Shown one piece after another: positions 21,761 to 32,622 of a stretch of DNA of 64,000 nt; the first letter of the stretch is position 1; every line of letters begins with the position of its first letter. Position numbers and translations under genes: made by a program. This DNA comes from Chiua virens. Lineage: Eukaryota > Basidiomycota > Agaricomycetes > Boletales > Boletaceae. The notes under the pieces were generated by a model. The model had not been told where the DNA came from. It worked only from the letters and a program-made list of their open reading frames with translations, and did no database searches. Location: the NCBI GenBank assembly GCA_019787685.1, contig JAHNUO010000050.1, positions 1 to 64,000 on the forward strand. Reading direction: 5' to 3'.

Positions 21761-23503
21761 TCAGATTCCCGGATCGAAGGGAAAACGTGACCGAACAGTG
21801 TCGGCCGGGTCATCAAATAAACCCGATGTGAGCAGAGATGGCTGAAGCATAAACTGAAATGAAAAGACACATGCATTAGTGTAAAATTGAGAGAGAGGGA
21901 AACGGATTGGGAGAGCAGTGAAGGGCATGCGTAGTTTCGATAACCGGTTCAGAACCGATTGAACTGGTGAGGTATGGGTCCTTGGATACGGCCGTAAACG
22001 TAGAGGTGGCGGCTCGGATGAGATGGGTGGTGGCATGGTTGCGGAAATGAGGGGCGAGGTTGATAGCAGCGAGGGTGGTTTGTTGAAAAAGAACGAGGGT
22101 GATGGGTGTGGCTGCAATGCGTGCACTTCATGGTGCATAGGAACTGCGCGGAAGAGTGTGTTTAGCTTCAATCCATGGCCGGAAACCGATCGAACCGGTG
22201 AGGTATGGGTCCTCAGATACGGTCGTAAATGCAGAGATGGCGGTTTGTTGAAGAAGGATGAGGGCAATGAGAGTGGCTGCAATATGCGCACTTCATGGGG
22301 CATAGGAACTGCGCAGAAGAGTGCATGTAGCTTTGATACCCGGCCAGAAACTGATTGACCCAGCAAGGTACTACAAATCCTCGGATACGGCTGTAAATGC
22401 AGCAACAGCGGTTTGGACATGATAGGTGATGGGACAGCTTTAGGGATGAGAGACTGACTGAGCAATGCGGGTGGTGATGGATCCAACATGATCCGAGCTA
22501 TCCAGATAGATGTTTTTGGTGACGCAGCCGGCGTGCTGCTATCGCAAACGGATGGCGATGATGGTGGATCCGGTGGTGATAAAACAGTTGTGTCTTCTGG
22601 AGGCAAGTGAGGTGGTCGTGCTAAGCCAGGTAGGTGAGAGGGAAGTGAGTGGGATGAGAGTATGCGCCCGGTTGGCCGTTTTGTCATAGCCGAAAACGTT
22701 GATCTGCTGAGCTGCAATCCGGTACTATGTGACAGATGGGTAAGTGGTGGTGCAAGGTTCATCAGTGGCAACTTCATAGTCATCCGAGGTGACAGAGGTG
22801 GCAAGGCTGGCATGGTTGATGGTGAGAGCGATGGGGTAGACGAGTCGGGTTGTGGCATATCCGAAGAGGGTGAAGGTGGTTGGATCGGTCGTGGTGATGG
22901 ATCCAAGAATGTCCGGATTGATGTATGCATGAGTACATCCAGTGGCAGAGAGATTGTGGCTGAGGAGGGTACCGCAAATTCGACAGCTGTGAGAGGCGGA
23001 TCAGCACAGACAGGTTCAATTGAGACGTTACCGGATTGCTCAGGATCGCATTCTACTATCCTTGAATAGACCTGGATGGAATCACTTTGCGGCATGTGAT
23101 CTGCTAGATTCGATGAGGTAGATGCTGAGGCAAGGATGGGGTTGGTGGTGATGTCGATGGATGGTTCTGGAACGTAAAGTGGGTAGTCATCGTCGTATGA
23201 TGAGTACCAGTGCTGGACATCCGCTACGAACATTGACCAATCCGGCTGCACTGCGAGTACTTGCTGCGATGTCTGCCATAGCTCAGCGTCTTCTGGGTAG
23301 GCATACCAGATGGCTGTATTAATCTTCTGTGCGTCCGTGAGTCCAATGCTCGTAGCTAACTGATCGATGTATTTCAAAAAGGCAGGTAACTGTGACGGAA
23401 TGGTTGCATCGAAACGTGGGGTGCTAGAGGCAGTCCGGAAGGGCAGCTGTAGGAGATATCCGGGTGATGGCATAGTAACGACTCGGATGGTGGCACAGGT
23501 CAC
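21761..23503 (-). CDS. gag: Gag-like protein of the gag-only retrotransposon
   Basis: Single open frame of up to 580 residues; the ATG at 23473 (MPSPGYLLQLPF) is a plausible alternative to 23503. The N-terminal ~110 residues resemble retrotransposon capsid: RFDATIPSQLPAFLKYIDQLA, a helix-rich part with LTDAQKINTAIWYAYPEDAELWQ and WSMFVADVQHWY. The following ~400 residues are proline/serine-rich and end in three degenerate tandem units (HLRPYLRTHTSPV...LNTLFRAVPMHHEVHALQP). No zinc knuckle and no pol gene. It probably forms the particle that packages the element's RNA, with enzymes supplied in trans. The frame is uninterrupted, unlike most repeats here, which suggests recent activity. Confidence 0.75.
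   Translation of the reverse strand: MTCATIRVVTMPSPGYLLQLPFRTASSTPRFDATIPSQLPAFLKYIDQLATSIGLTDAQKINTAIWYAYPEDAELWQTSQQVLAVQPDWSMFVADVQHWYSSYDDDYPLYVPEPSIDITTNPILASASTSSNLADHMPQSDSIQVYSRIVECDPEQSGNVSIEPVCADPPLTAVEFAVPSSATISLPLDVLMHTSIRTFLDPSPRPIQPPSPSSDMPQPDSSTPSLSPSTMPALPPLSPRMTMKLPLMNLAPPLTHLSHSTGLQLSRSTFSAMTKRPTGRILSSHSLPSHLPGLARPPHLPPEDTTVLSPPDPPSSPSVCDSSTPAASPKTSIWIARIMLDPSPPALLSQSLIPKAVPSPIMSKPLLLHLQPYPRICSTLLGQSVSGRVSKLHALFCAVPMPHEVRILQPLSLPSSFFNKPPSLHLRPYLRTHTSPVRSVSGHGLKLNTLFRAVPMHHEVHALQPHPSPSFFFNKPPSLLSTSPLISATMPPPISSEPPPLRLRPYPRTHTSPVQSVLNRLSKLRMPFTALPIRFPLSQFYTNACVFSFQFMLQPSLLTSGLFDDPADTVRSRFPFDPGI
21938..22440 (-). repeat. Tandem repeats in the gag 3' end
   Basis: Three degenerate direct repeats, each opening with a CCGGxxxAGAAACCGATTGA-like stretch and containing GGATACGGxxGTAAA, at about 21938, 22172 and 22333. 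They encode the repeated proline-rich C-terminal units of the gag-like protein. Confidence 0.65.
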
Positions 23504-23722
23504 CGTGTGCCGTGACAGGTGTGTCGTCTGACTTGTCTGACGTCACTTAGAGTTCTGCGGCGGTGTAAGGGTAGTGGTGCAGGGTTCGATAGGGGTGATG
23601 ATGCTATGCAAGGAGGTGTTAACCGAGGTGAAAATTTTCTGAGAGTGAAGCGAAGGTGTGTCGTGAGTGAGGTGAATAATGAGTGGATGGGTTGTTGTCG
23701 TCTGTACCAACTTCTGGAAGTC

Positions 23723-23739
23723 CCTCGCGGTGGGCTCCA
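23723..23739 (-). promoter_or_regulatory. Putative tRNA primer-binding site of the gag-only element
   Basis: On the minus strand TGGAGCCCACCGCGAGG begins two bases after the 5' LTR; TGG is the complement of a tRNA CCA end. The matching tRNA was not identified. Confidence 0.55.
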
Positions 23740-23741
23740 GT

Positions 23742-25062
23742 TGAAGGTAATATATCCCGGCTGTAGTGCAATACTCAGGGGGATTGAAAGAATAGAAAGA
23801 GGGTGAAGGAATGTGATTCCGTTTGACCCAGGGACAACACTGAGTTGGTGAATGACGAATAATGGTTTTTGAGTAGTCCAAGATGAATCCGGGGTGAATC
23901 CGGTGTAGGAGTTAGATACTCCCTACGGTTGTAGGATACATTTTCCTCGCTCTTCATCATGTCATATCATCTCCCGTCTCATCCGCCATCGACTTCGTGC
24001 CAGCCCGGTTTCATTCCTAGCGTTTACAGATCATCCGAATCCAATCCGAGTCCAATCCGAGTCAACGCAATCCAATCCGGTTCTTTCATACATATTCCGC
24101 TTCATCCGATTTGACTTGTTCTACTCGATTTGGCCTTATTAAGGTCATTACTATCCTAACACCTTTCCTTTCTTTGTCATCTACAAGGTTTGACACCCCT
24201 TCTTTCCATACTCACCCTACGTCAATCCTGTACACTTACTTAGGGTCGGATTACCTTTAACAGTCCTGGGTTATGCCCAGGACTATAAAACCATGTTTCT
24301 AACACAAAAATATTGTCTTTCTGTGTTCAGGAGATCTCCTGTTTACTCTCCCATGCGTGAGTGAGCTGGATAGTTTCTCTTTTACCTCGTCCTATCGTTC
24401 CTCGGCGTCTCATCTACTCGAATCAATACTCTCATCGCCTCGCCTCCACCCAGATACTTTTACATCGACCGCTTTTCATTCCGGATTGTCCAGCAGCCTC
24501 TAGGACTCTTAGACAAACCTGAATCCATCATCCCTTCAAACATAACCCCCCTTGGGACGAACCTATCGCCCCACCTTTCTTCTTATCACCTATTATTACT
24601 TTTCTTCACCGGATTAAAATGGATAGAAAAGCGGACACGGCAGTCCGATCCGGATCGAGAAAATACAAGGAGAGCGAGAGAAAATGAACGTCGACCGAAA
24701 ACGATGTGAGACAGATGCACACAGGCAAAAGCTACTGTATTTTGTCAATACAGTGAATTTATAGTCCTCGGGAATACCCTCAGACTTGTCCTAAGCAAGG
24801 ATAATAATAAAAAGAAGGTTTTTGTACGGTATAAAGTTCGAGAGGCACCCGAATGTCCCTGCAAGGGCTGCATGACATGGTCTAGCCAATGCTAAGTACG
24901 AATAAGGAGCATCAAAAATAAAATAAAAGAGTCCGAGGCAAAACGGGCGCGGATACAGCAATCCGGATGAGTTCGCACAAGCAGACAGATCAGGATCGGG
25001 ATCGGGTGACGACGGGGTGCGGAAACGTGCTATGCGAGCACAGGGAATACCTATTCCCTACA
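23742..25062 (-). repeat. 5' LTR of the gag-only element, interrupted by a solo LTR
   Basis: Family A LTR split at a CCGG site by the family B solo LTR at 23904-24608. Without the insert it is 612 bases and nearly identical to the 20002-20613 copy. Confidence 0.9.
23904..24608 (+). repeat. Solo LTR, family B (copy 1)
   Basis: 705 bases, begins TGTAGGAGTTAGATACTCCC, ends TTCTTCA, flanked by CCGG at 23900-23903 and 24609-24612. Inserted in a family A LTR. Confidence 0.92.
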
Positions 25063-27549
25063 GCGGCTCACATTTCGGGGCTGCAAGTACCATGCTGCAG
25101 CAGCTGGAAGAATTCTGTGTCGAGGAGATGGCACAGGCAATGCAAATGAATGCACCTTGGCTTTGGAGCCTACTTGAGACACTGCTACAAGAGAAGCATC
25201 AGTGGAGGGGACAGGTGAACTCCCAAAGCACGGAAAATGAAGCACAGAACAACCAACTGGATGATCTAGCATCTGATGCGTTCTGGGACGAGGTTGATGA
25301 AATCGATCTTGAAGGATTCATTGGTCATATAACGGGTGATGGCAAGCAATCCTTGCTGGCTGAAGAGAGGCATACAAAACGTCGATCTGCCATCAAAGCA
25401 ATGGTTCATTATGATCAGTAAATATATATAAAATGCTAAAGAGAAACAGAAAAAAACTGTGATCTGCAGCATCTTGATGCAGGGCCTCAATCAAAAGGCC
25501 AACGCTTTGCAGAGCATTGTTGGCTTCTTTCTGCAATCAGTCCATGCCCCGCATAGCGCAATTAACATGCTTGCTCACCTTGGCATCTCAATTTCCGTCA
25601 ATGCAATCAATTTGGCCATGTGCTCACTGTCTTTGGAATCAGAGCGCTCATTGCAGACGCTTGGACGTTCACTTACTGTGGCATATGCATACAATAACTT
25701 TGATGTTGACCTCAAAAGTTATGTTCCAACAGCTGAGAAAACCAATGACTCACTAAAGCATCTTACGTCAGGGTTACTTTTTCCCCTGGCTCATGGGGTT
25801 GAGATGGAAGACCTGTGGTGCTCAGAAGTACTGTGGAAAAAGTCGGTATTCAACTTGAGCCCAGAAGTCAGAAGTGGCCCTTCACGCACCTGGTGGGATC
25901 TAATCAACCTGCACGAACCAGAGGTGCAGACAACAAATGCAAAACCGCCACAGTTCCACAGCTTCAATGTGTGGATGTTCTTGAACAACCTCTGTACCTA
26001 TGGGCCAAAGTATTTTCATCAGTTCAAGCCTCAGATTACACCCCTGAGTCCAATAGAACCGATGCCGCTTGTCAAAACACCTATTTTTGTGGCACAAGCA
26101 ATGAATATCAACAACTCAACGGTTAGCAGCAACATCCGTGCCATTATTGAACTCCTTAAGCAGGGTGGGATCTACAAGTCTGCCCAGTCATCAGCAGGAG
26201 ATGATGACGATGATGACACCATGGATGGATGGGACTCACCAGACATATCCGAATATGTTATCCTCATACATGGAGACCTTGGCACAGGCGAATGACTCTA
26301 TGTCGCTCAATTGCGCCGTTCCATTGAGGCCACCCCCTGGCATCGTTTCCAGCATGTGGTATTCATCCCTGGGCTCTTTCACTTGAAGATGGCATGTGTG
26401 GATGTGTTATGGCACTGTTTCATCCTTCCGCAGGCCGCATGTGAGGATGAAATGTGTCTAATGAATGATTTAGCAATACTCCGGCCGAGAGAAACATTCA
26501 CCTTTATTTCAAAACCTGGGTTTCATCGGATGCATCAGCTCATTGGCCATGCAGGCATATGCTGGCGCCTCAATTGCTGGTGGGCATACATTCACAGCAG
26601 GATGCCTGAACTCACAAGCCTCGATGAGTTCGCATCCACAAAGCCCACACTGGACAACCTAAGGGTGATGGCAGATGAAATCATGAGACAATTTGTGGGC
26701 ACTCACGAAATACAAATGGAGCGCATGAAGCCAGAGGAATCATGAGACATTCAATTTGAGAACACAATCCTGCTAAACAAGTACTTTCTACTATATGAAG
26801 AACTCTCATTCGCAATGAATTCGGGTGATGTTGGCCGCGTGGAGATTTGCATTGTCAACTGGATTCCCATCCTGAAGGCCGTTGGAAAGCATAAGTATGC
26901 ACTTCATATGCAGAACTTCCTACTCAACATACACTTTGTTTACCCACCGGGCCTGAGGCAAGCAGTCCGCTACCATTTGCTCATGAATCCCACTGGACAG
27001 CCAATGAAGTGGCGGGCTGTGGATTGGTGTGTCGAACTCAATAACCTGTTTATGAAGGTGCGTGACAGTATGTCCACCTTTAAACTACTCTTGTCGGATT
27101 GATATCTTGCATTCCAGGTGAAAAACAGCAGCCAATATTCCAATCGAACGGTTGATCGGATTATCCTCGAATCTCCATTAGTTCAAGTGTATCGGAATAT
27201 CCAAAAAATCATTCAGACAGATATTGATCAGACCCATCTAACTGCCAGCCATGCCGCCCCAGATATGACAAAGACATTCAAGAAACTCCAAGAATGACTC
27301 ATGTTGAGCTTGCCTCATATTGTACGTAAGGGTAGAAAAAGCCAACACGTCGTTGAAGACCTTAGTGACAAGGGTGTAACAATGATGGAGAGAGCAAATT
27401 GCGGCGAAGAAAATATGATCGAGACCAGAACAGAGCAGGAGCAGTCAGAAGTGGATAGGGCTGAGCTAGAGGACGTATTGGTCGAACTACTGTGAGAGGT
27501 GCTGTGTAACATGGCCAAGAGTCAATAATTATCGCATGTAATGCTCTGC

Positions 27550-29761
27550 TACTTACGTTTTCCTTTCCCGTGGTGGCAGCGTTGGACTGCTGCTTCAGGC
27601 AGATCTTGTTCCTAGCTTTGGTAGATACGAAGTGAGCTTCAAGTTAGTCACCTTGAGAGCCTGAACACTTACCATTGTGGCCCTCCTGGCCACACACCCC
27701 ACACTTGAAGCAATGCTTGACAACAGGAGAAGGAGATGGGGCTCGTACACCAACGGCGTGAGTGCTATTGAGAGCCGTGGTACTAGGCTGGAGAGGAGTG
27801 GAAACAAAGGGTGACGGACAGGGAGGGCGATAGGCTTGAATGAGCCCAATGATTTTGTCCGCAAACTGCTCGCTTCTCGTCCACCCCGTCTCTCACTTGA
27901 GATCCTGGATGTTCTGGATTTTATCGTAGTGGGCATAGTTAACGATGGAATCAAGTACTGCATTGGTCATAATGAGGCAGGGCCCGTGGCAGTTGAGCGC
28001 TGTCCATCCGAATAGTACCGTTGTCTTGGCCTCACGCCACTTGTGAAGGGCGTGCACTAAATCGTGGTCACATTGTTCCTTGGTATACTTGGAGATGCGC
28101 GAACGTTGCATCGCATGGGGTGGCTTAGAGACGGTGGATGTAAAGGCCAGGAATTCGGTGGGGTTGTGAATGTTGCAGCAGATGGTGGGTTTCTGGACGT
28201 GACAACGGTCACAGCCTTGTTTGGCGTCCGTATCACACTGGAGGTGGTCATTGTCTGAGAAGCATTAACATTGAGTATGTATACACCAGTCATGCCGTTA
28301 TCAAAAACTCCCACCAGCTACTTTGTTATCAAAACAGCCATCAAAGGCCACCCTATGGCACTCCACACCTGGACGGCTTCCTGCGTTTATAAGAAGCTCA
28401 ATCCCGGGATCAAGCTCCCGTTTCCTGCGCTTCGTGGGACGCGACGGCTCAGGTATGTTCACATCCTTGGCCTTTCGTTTGTGTGTCTCCGCTTCTGACT
28501 GTTGGGCTTTCTTGGCTGCCTTCACAGCTTTTTCATCATCAAAGTGTTCTCAGCAAGTAGTAGTGCTGTGCCAGTGAGTTCTCTGCTACACGCTGCACAC
28601 CCAAACTGCTGCCATAGTGCTGAAAGGTTACAGGTTACTCTCCACTGAACTACCAAAGCAATGTCTGGCACATCCATACCCTTCGAGCCTGGTCAACAAA
28701 CCGTGTGCACTGATGGAAAGAGACCCACCATCCCAAACGAGGTTGTGGTACAAAGGCCCCAGGTTTGCCCCGTTGTCAAGTTATCAAATTCCGCTTCTTT
28801 GAAGGTATCAGACATGTCCGAGTTGAACCACTTGATTCTGTCTTCTAGGCCTTGCGGTAGACGCTTTCGCAGGTAATTGGCAGCTGCTATTGAGTCTGAA
28901 ATGTCATTGAAGAATACAAGGAATTTTGGCAAAGGAGCGTTGCTCAGCTGATACCCCACTGGTACCAAGAAAGCGAGGTCAGCGAAACTATTGAGTGCGT
29001 ACTGTATTTTCTTGACTCCAATTTTGATGTTAGGGCGGTCGCTAGAGTGTCGCAATATGGTGGTTCGGTCCGCATGCATCTGAAGTAGCCACATGACGTT
29101 GTTTGTCATGCTCTTTGGAAGGGTGGCGGATGTAACAAGCAGTGCTACTGATGGAAGCACGTAACAGATATGTCCAAGCTCCCTATACTCTGGGTGGAAT
29201 TCGCCCCAATCTTGAAGGCAGTGGGCCTTGTCAATGACGATGCTGATGATGTGGGATGCAAAGTGTGTGTCCTTCATAATCTTTTCGAATTCCCCATCAG
29301 GTTTCATCATTTGCTCTGGGCTGATCACTATAGCTCTATATTTTCAAGTGCAGATGGCCTAGCATGTTAAGGGTAACTTCTACTTCAGTCACCTGTTTGC
29401 TGAAAAATATTCGACTTACATGAAAATTTGCAGGGGTTGCTGTTTCTGAGCTGATTGCTATGGCCAGAATGCGAGCCTTTGTAAGCGCTGCAACATTTTG
29501 TTTCCCTAGCAAATTTAAAGGGGTGACGATGATTTGGATACCATCTGGACGGAACAGGAGTGGTAGCCAGAAGGTGAGCGTTTTCCCCATACCAGTGCCA
29601 GCTATACACAGGACATCTTTGCCTCCCTCCAGAAGTGTCTTTGCTACCTCAATCTGCCAGAGACATGGCCGCACATGGAATACTTCCTGTGCATGCACTC
29701 AGATTGCGGAGATTGTGGGTATCAGTGTGGGAGTTGACTGATCAGGAGGTGTCGCCATCAT
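27550..29761 (-). pseudogene. RecQ-like DNA helicase, decayed
   Basis: RecQ-family ATP-dependent 3'-5' helicase remnant, coded toward the DUF6589 gene. From 29761 (MMATPPDQSTPT): VFHVRPCLWQIEVAKTLLEGG, Walker A AGTGMGKTLTF, IVTPLNLLGKQ, then VISPEQMMKPDGEFEKIM, VIDKAHCLQDWGEFHPEY, LLVTSATLP, TILRHSSDRPNI, FLVFFNDISDS, WFNSDMSDTFKEAEF and GMDVPDIALVVQW. The DEAH box has become DKAH and motif VI, normally Q-R-x-G-R, reads QQFGCAACS, so the ATPase is dead. Stops appear after SAI and before KYRAIVISPE, both TGA. The C-terminal extension (LDPGIELLINAGSRP; HALHKWREA; MTNAVLDSIVNYAHYDKI) and a terminal zinc knuckle (CFKCGVCGQEGHN) match the long mushroom RecQ-like proteins. The exact 3' end is not fixed. 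Confidence 0.82.
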
Positions 29762-29783
29762 GAACAGCCTATATGTGTTTGAA

Positions 29784-30052
29784 GACCCTTCACTATCAAT
29801 TAAAATATTGTAAACCCTAAGTTGAGTGTACACGATCTATTATTTTTACAAGTCTGAGTGATTACAAATGGCAGCACAGCTGTGGCAACCAATTTTTACC
29901 AATGTTTTGTTGCAGCCATCATGATAAGTGCAAGGTATCTTAAGGTTGGCGGTGTTTCAAATTCCAATATGCTTACTAATACCCCCTAAACCTCGCACTT
30001 ACCCTGATGGCTGTGTAGGAGCCTGACCCAAAGGGGGGTTATGCATCATCCA
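29784..30052 (-). repeat. Right terminal inverted repeat of the DUF6589/RecQ element
   Basis: Inverted partner of 19380-19657. Shares GGCTCCTACACAGC at the outer side, the ACACTCAACTTAGGGTTTAC block and the inner edge GACCCTTCACTATC. The RecQ-like start codon lies 23 bases inside it. Confidence 0.85.
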
Positions 30053-30269
30053 TCATATTAGGTTAGACTGAGGGGTTGATGTAATGTTTCACAGAGTTGC
30101 ACACTCGGGTTGGTAGATTTCTGCCAATTACCTCTCTCCATGCCTCTTGAACCTCCCCAAAAGGTGCAGAGGCCTCATGAGCATCACAAACCATACAACT
30201 GACAGCCAAAACCACCTGGGAATGATCAACCAATGCCCAGGAGTGCTGCTATAATCCCCACTTTGCACC

Positions 30270-32320
30270 AGCATCTCACACTCTATGATTGGCTCTGGGT
30301 TGTTGCTTATTTCAACCAATATCAACCAATCTCCCAGGAAGAAGTTGTTAAGCATTTTGCTGACAAGAAGGATGGTGCCTTGATTTTCATGTAGTCAAGC
30401 TTATCCTGTCATTTGTCCAAAGCTGGACGTGAGGCAGACAAAAAGTGGCTTGAATCTAATCCAACAGCATTGTCCTCAAAGTGGATGAGAGTGGTCACAT
30501 GGCCAGATGTTGAGGAAGCCTTGTTCAAATGGGTCAAACATATGGAGGAAAAGGGAGAACATGTCTCTGGTCCCATGTTAGTCACCAAATGTGAAAAGTT
30601 TGAGAGGGCCTTTGATGTGCTGGAGAATGAGAGATTGAAGAGCAGTGGATGGATTACAAACTTTTGTCAGATGTGAGTAAACTTGAGAAAATCAAAGATT
30701 GAAAGTAAAGTTCTTGCAGATATGGCTTGAAAGAATTCCACTGACATGGAGAAGCTGGATCTGTTGATTATAGAGTTGTTGAGAGAGAACAAGAGTGGAT
30801 ACAGAAGATCTATGCCAAATAACTACCAGAGGACAATTTGAATTTTGATGAGACAGGCTTATTTGGATTATAAGAAATTAGCTTTGCTGTGACTTGTGAT
30901 TTTCATAAGCTGAACTTGGCAAAGTGCTCCACCAGATCATGGATTGGCCACAAAACAAATGTCAGGCAAGAAAGCAAACAAGTTTCACATCACCATTGGA
31001 TTCATGTGCAATGCTATTGGCACAGAGAAATGGCCACTCTTCTACATTGGAAAGTCTAAGTGTCCTTGTTGCTGTAGAAAGAAATCACCTGTTGATTATG
31101 ACTTTTTGTACCATAACAACAAAATGGCATGGATGACTGTACCAATCTTCAAAGAATGAGCTTTTTGAGTCATTTTTCTACACTTGTTAATGAAATCCTA
31201 GGTGGATTAAACACTATGATAAGGTGTTTTGTGATCAGAACTGGAAAGTCTGTCTATGGTTAGACAACTTTTCAGGTCATTCTATCAGTTACAAGCCTAC
31301 AAACATTTGGATGGAGATGTTCCAACCCAACATGACATCTTTCATCCAGCCACTTGATGCTGGCATAATCCATTGCTTCAAAGCTCACTACTGACACAAG
31401 TTTTGTACTTGGGCGATTGAACAGGATGAAGCCAGCAATGACAATGTTTATGAGATTAATTTGCTCAAGGTTCTGAACATGGCAAAGGAGGTATGGACAA
31501 GTGTCAAACTGGAGACAATACGAAACTGTTGGCAGCATGCATTTAGACCTCCAAGGGCTGCTCAGGCTCTCAATCAAATACTGGCCATCTGTGATGAAGG
31601 TGCATGGTTAGTTGTGTGCAAATTCAACTGTGTGCTGGGGAGTGTACCTTGCCTCAGCTTCAAGGCCAACTCCATGAGCACCTTCATGAGCACTACAACT
31701 TCATGGACTAGAAGCCTGCAGTTAATGCTGTGTTTTGTGCTGAAGATGATATGGCCCAAGCAAAAGCAGCCATTCAAGAACTTCAAAGCAAGGTTCAAGC
31801 TGATTTCCCACCCAACATCACTAGCAGACAGTCCTTTACCAAAACACCAAGTCAACCAACATGCCCACCACCAGTTACCCTACTCACAACCACCCACTTC
31901 TGAAACCAGCACTTCCCAAACTCAGGCATGCTGAATCTGACCTTCTTGAGGCTGTTGATGAGCTTGTTGAGCAGAAATGTGTGCATGGAACATGACCTAC
32001 ACTTGAAGACCTGCTCAATCCAGTTGAGGAGAAGGAGATTGGCCATTCACCATACCAGTATCCAGGAGGGGACAAAGAGATCATTGCTGAGGTGAAAGTG
32101 AACAAGTCTTGAGCTAATGGAGAAGACTCAGAGTATGAGAGTGGGAGCAGTGGAGATGAAGATGCCAAGGAGCATAGGATCATGCTGTGTGAGAGATTTC
32201 ACATGTGCAAGAAGATCAAGAAGTTGTGCTTGGTCTACTTGGATGGCAAGGATGGGGCGAGTAATTTGCAGCACTAGCTTCAGTGTCTTTGGGCTTGCTT
32301 GAGGAAGGCTTAGTCTGACT
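30270..32320 (+). pseudogene. CENP-B/pogo-type (DDE_1) transposase, degenerate
   Basis: Remnant of a pogo-superfamily DNA transposon. Read across several frames and stops it shows the CENP-B-type helix-turn-helix (PISQEEVVKHFADKKDGALI, NPTALSSKWMRVV), the HTH_CenpB half (VEEALFKWVKHMEEKGEHV, GPMLVTKCEKFERAF), HGEAGSVDY, then the DDE core: LNFDETGLF (first Asp), a ...SGxKANKFHITIGF block, WMTVPIF, the LDNFSGH-like block (second Asp) and MTSFIQPLDAGIIHCFKAHY (third acid region). Many TGA/TAA/TAG stops and frame changes; clearly inactive. Its terminal repeats were not found. It begins about 220 bases right of the DUF6589/RecQ element. Confidence 0.78.
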
Positions 32321-32484
32321 CTCTGGTTCAGAGGACCATTCTAGACTATCTTTAGCTATAGTAGTTCTGTTGTGTTGTGAACTGTGAGTCACTTGCAACA
32401 CAGCTGTCACATTTTGTCACATGGTGTGACACTTTTCATTGTGCATACAACATAACCATACATACAAGAATGAGGAGACCAATG

Positions 32485-32622
32485 TTATGCACTACAAGAT
32501 AGTCAACTGTAGTATAAGTATTGAACAAATCAATAGAATCTAGATGCAAAGTTATGCACTATGAGATAGTCAACTATAGTATACATAAGTATTGAACAAA
32601 TCAATAGAATCTGGACACAAAG
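32485..32622 (+). repeat. Two-unit tandem repeat
   Basis: Unit 1 32485-32551 and unit 2 32552-32622 both read TTATGCACTA...GATAGTCAACT...GAACAAATCAATAGAATCT and end CAAAG; unit 2 has a 4-base expansion (CATA). Sits just beyond the pogo remnant. Confidence 0.75.

Larger units (their letters stand above)
20002..25062 (-). mobile_element. Gag-only LTR retrotransposon (TR-GAG type), nested in DUF6589
   Basis: Full element reading leftward: 5' LTR 25062-23742, internal region 23741-20614 (3.1 kb), 3' LTR 20613-20002. Target duplication GCGG at 19998-20001 and 25063-25066. The right LTR holds a 705-base solo LTR; subtracting it and its 4-base duplication leaves 612 bases, exactly the left LTR length. 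The internal region carries one gag-like gene and no protease, reverse transcriptase or integrase, so the element depends on a partner for movement. LTRs begin TGTAGGGAATAGGTATTCCC and end CCTTCA. A second copy starts at 62597. Confidence 0.88.
19748..27495 (+). pseudogene. DUF6589-domain protein, interrupted and with premature stops
   Basis: Mushroom-specific DUF6589 protein. Pieces in order: 19748-20001 (MSTFLPVVSVLEDCHMSATD...), then a 5-kb retrotransposon, then 25067-25420 resuming in the same frame, then after a very short intron (about 25421-25452) the DUF6589 core: ICSILMQGLNQKANALQS, VAYAYNNFDVDLKSYVPT, LTSGLLFPLAHGVEMEDL, LIHGDLGTGE, HVVFIPGLFHLKMACVD, GFHRMHQLIGHAGICWRLNC. A later intron at about 27057-27118 is flanked by good splice sites. 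In-frame TGA codons occur at 26294, 26743 and 27297; each sits where relatives have arginine or where reading resumes normally, as expected from CGA to TGA. The C-terminal part ends with RKGRKSQHVVEDLSDKG. Function unknown; it may serve mobility of the enclosing element. Confidence 0.82.
19380..30052. mobile_element. DUF6589 + RecQ-like element with long terminal inverted repeats
   Basis: A 10.7-kb unit bounded by ~270-bp inverted repeats (19380-19657 and 29784-30052). Removing the nested retrotransposon and its 4-base duplication leaves about 5.6 kb. It carries two genes reading towards each other: DUF6589 (19748-27495, +) and a RecQ-like helicase (29761-about 27550, -). Both begin within 25-90 bases of the inner edge of an inverted repeat, so the repeats may hold both promoters. 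Both genes carry premature stops. The outer target duplication could not be fixed. I recall no described transposon class with this pair; the element assignment is inference from the layout. Confidence 0.7.

Noticed and set aside
28064..28577. Plus-strand frames across the RecQ C-terminal extension
   Set aside because: Antisense to a recognisable RecQ-like tail; no family match of their own.
19380..30052. Reading the DUF6589/RecQ unit as a Helitron because it has a helicase
   Set aside because: No Rep/HUH domain, the helicase is RecQ-like rather than the PIF1-like type of Helitrons, and the ends are long inverted repeats.
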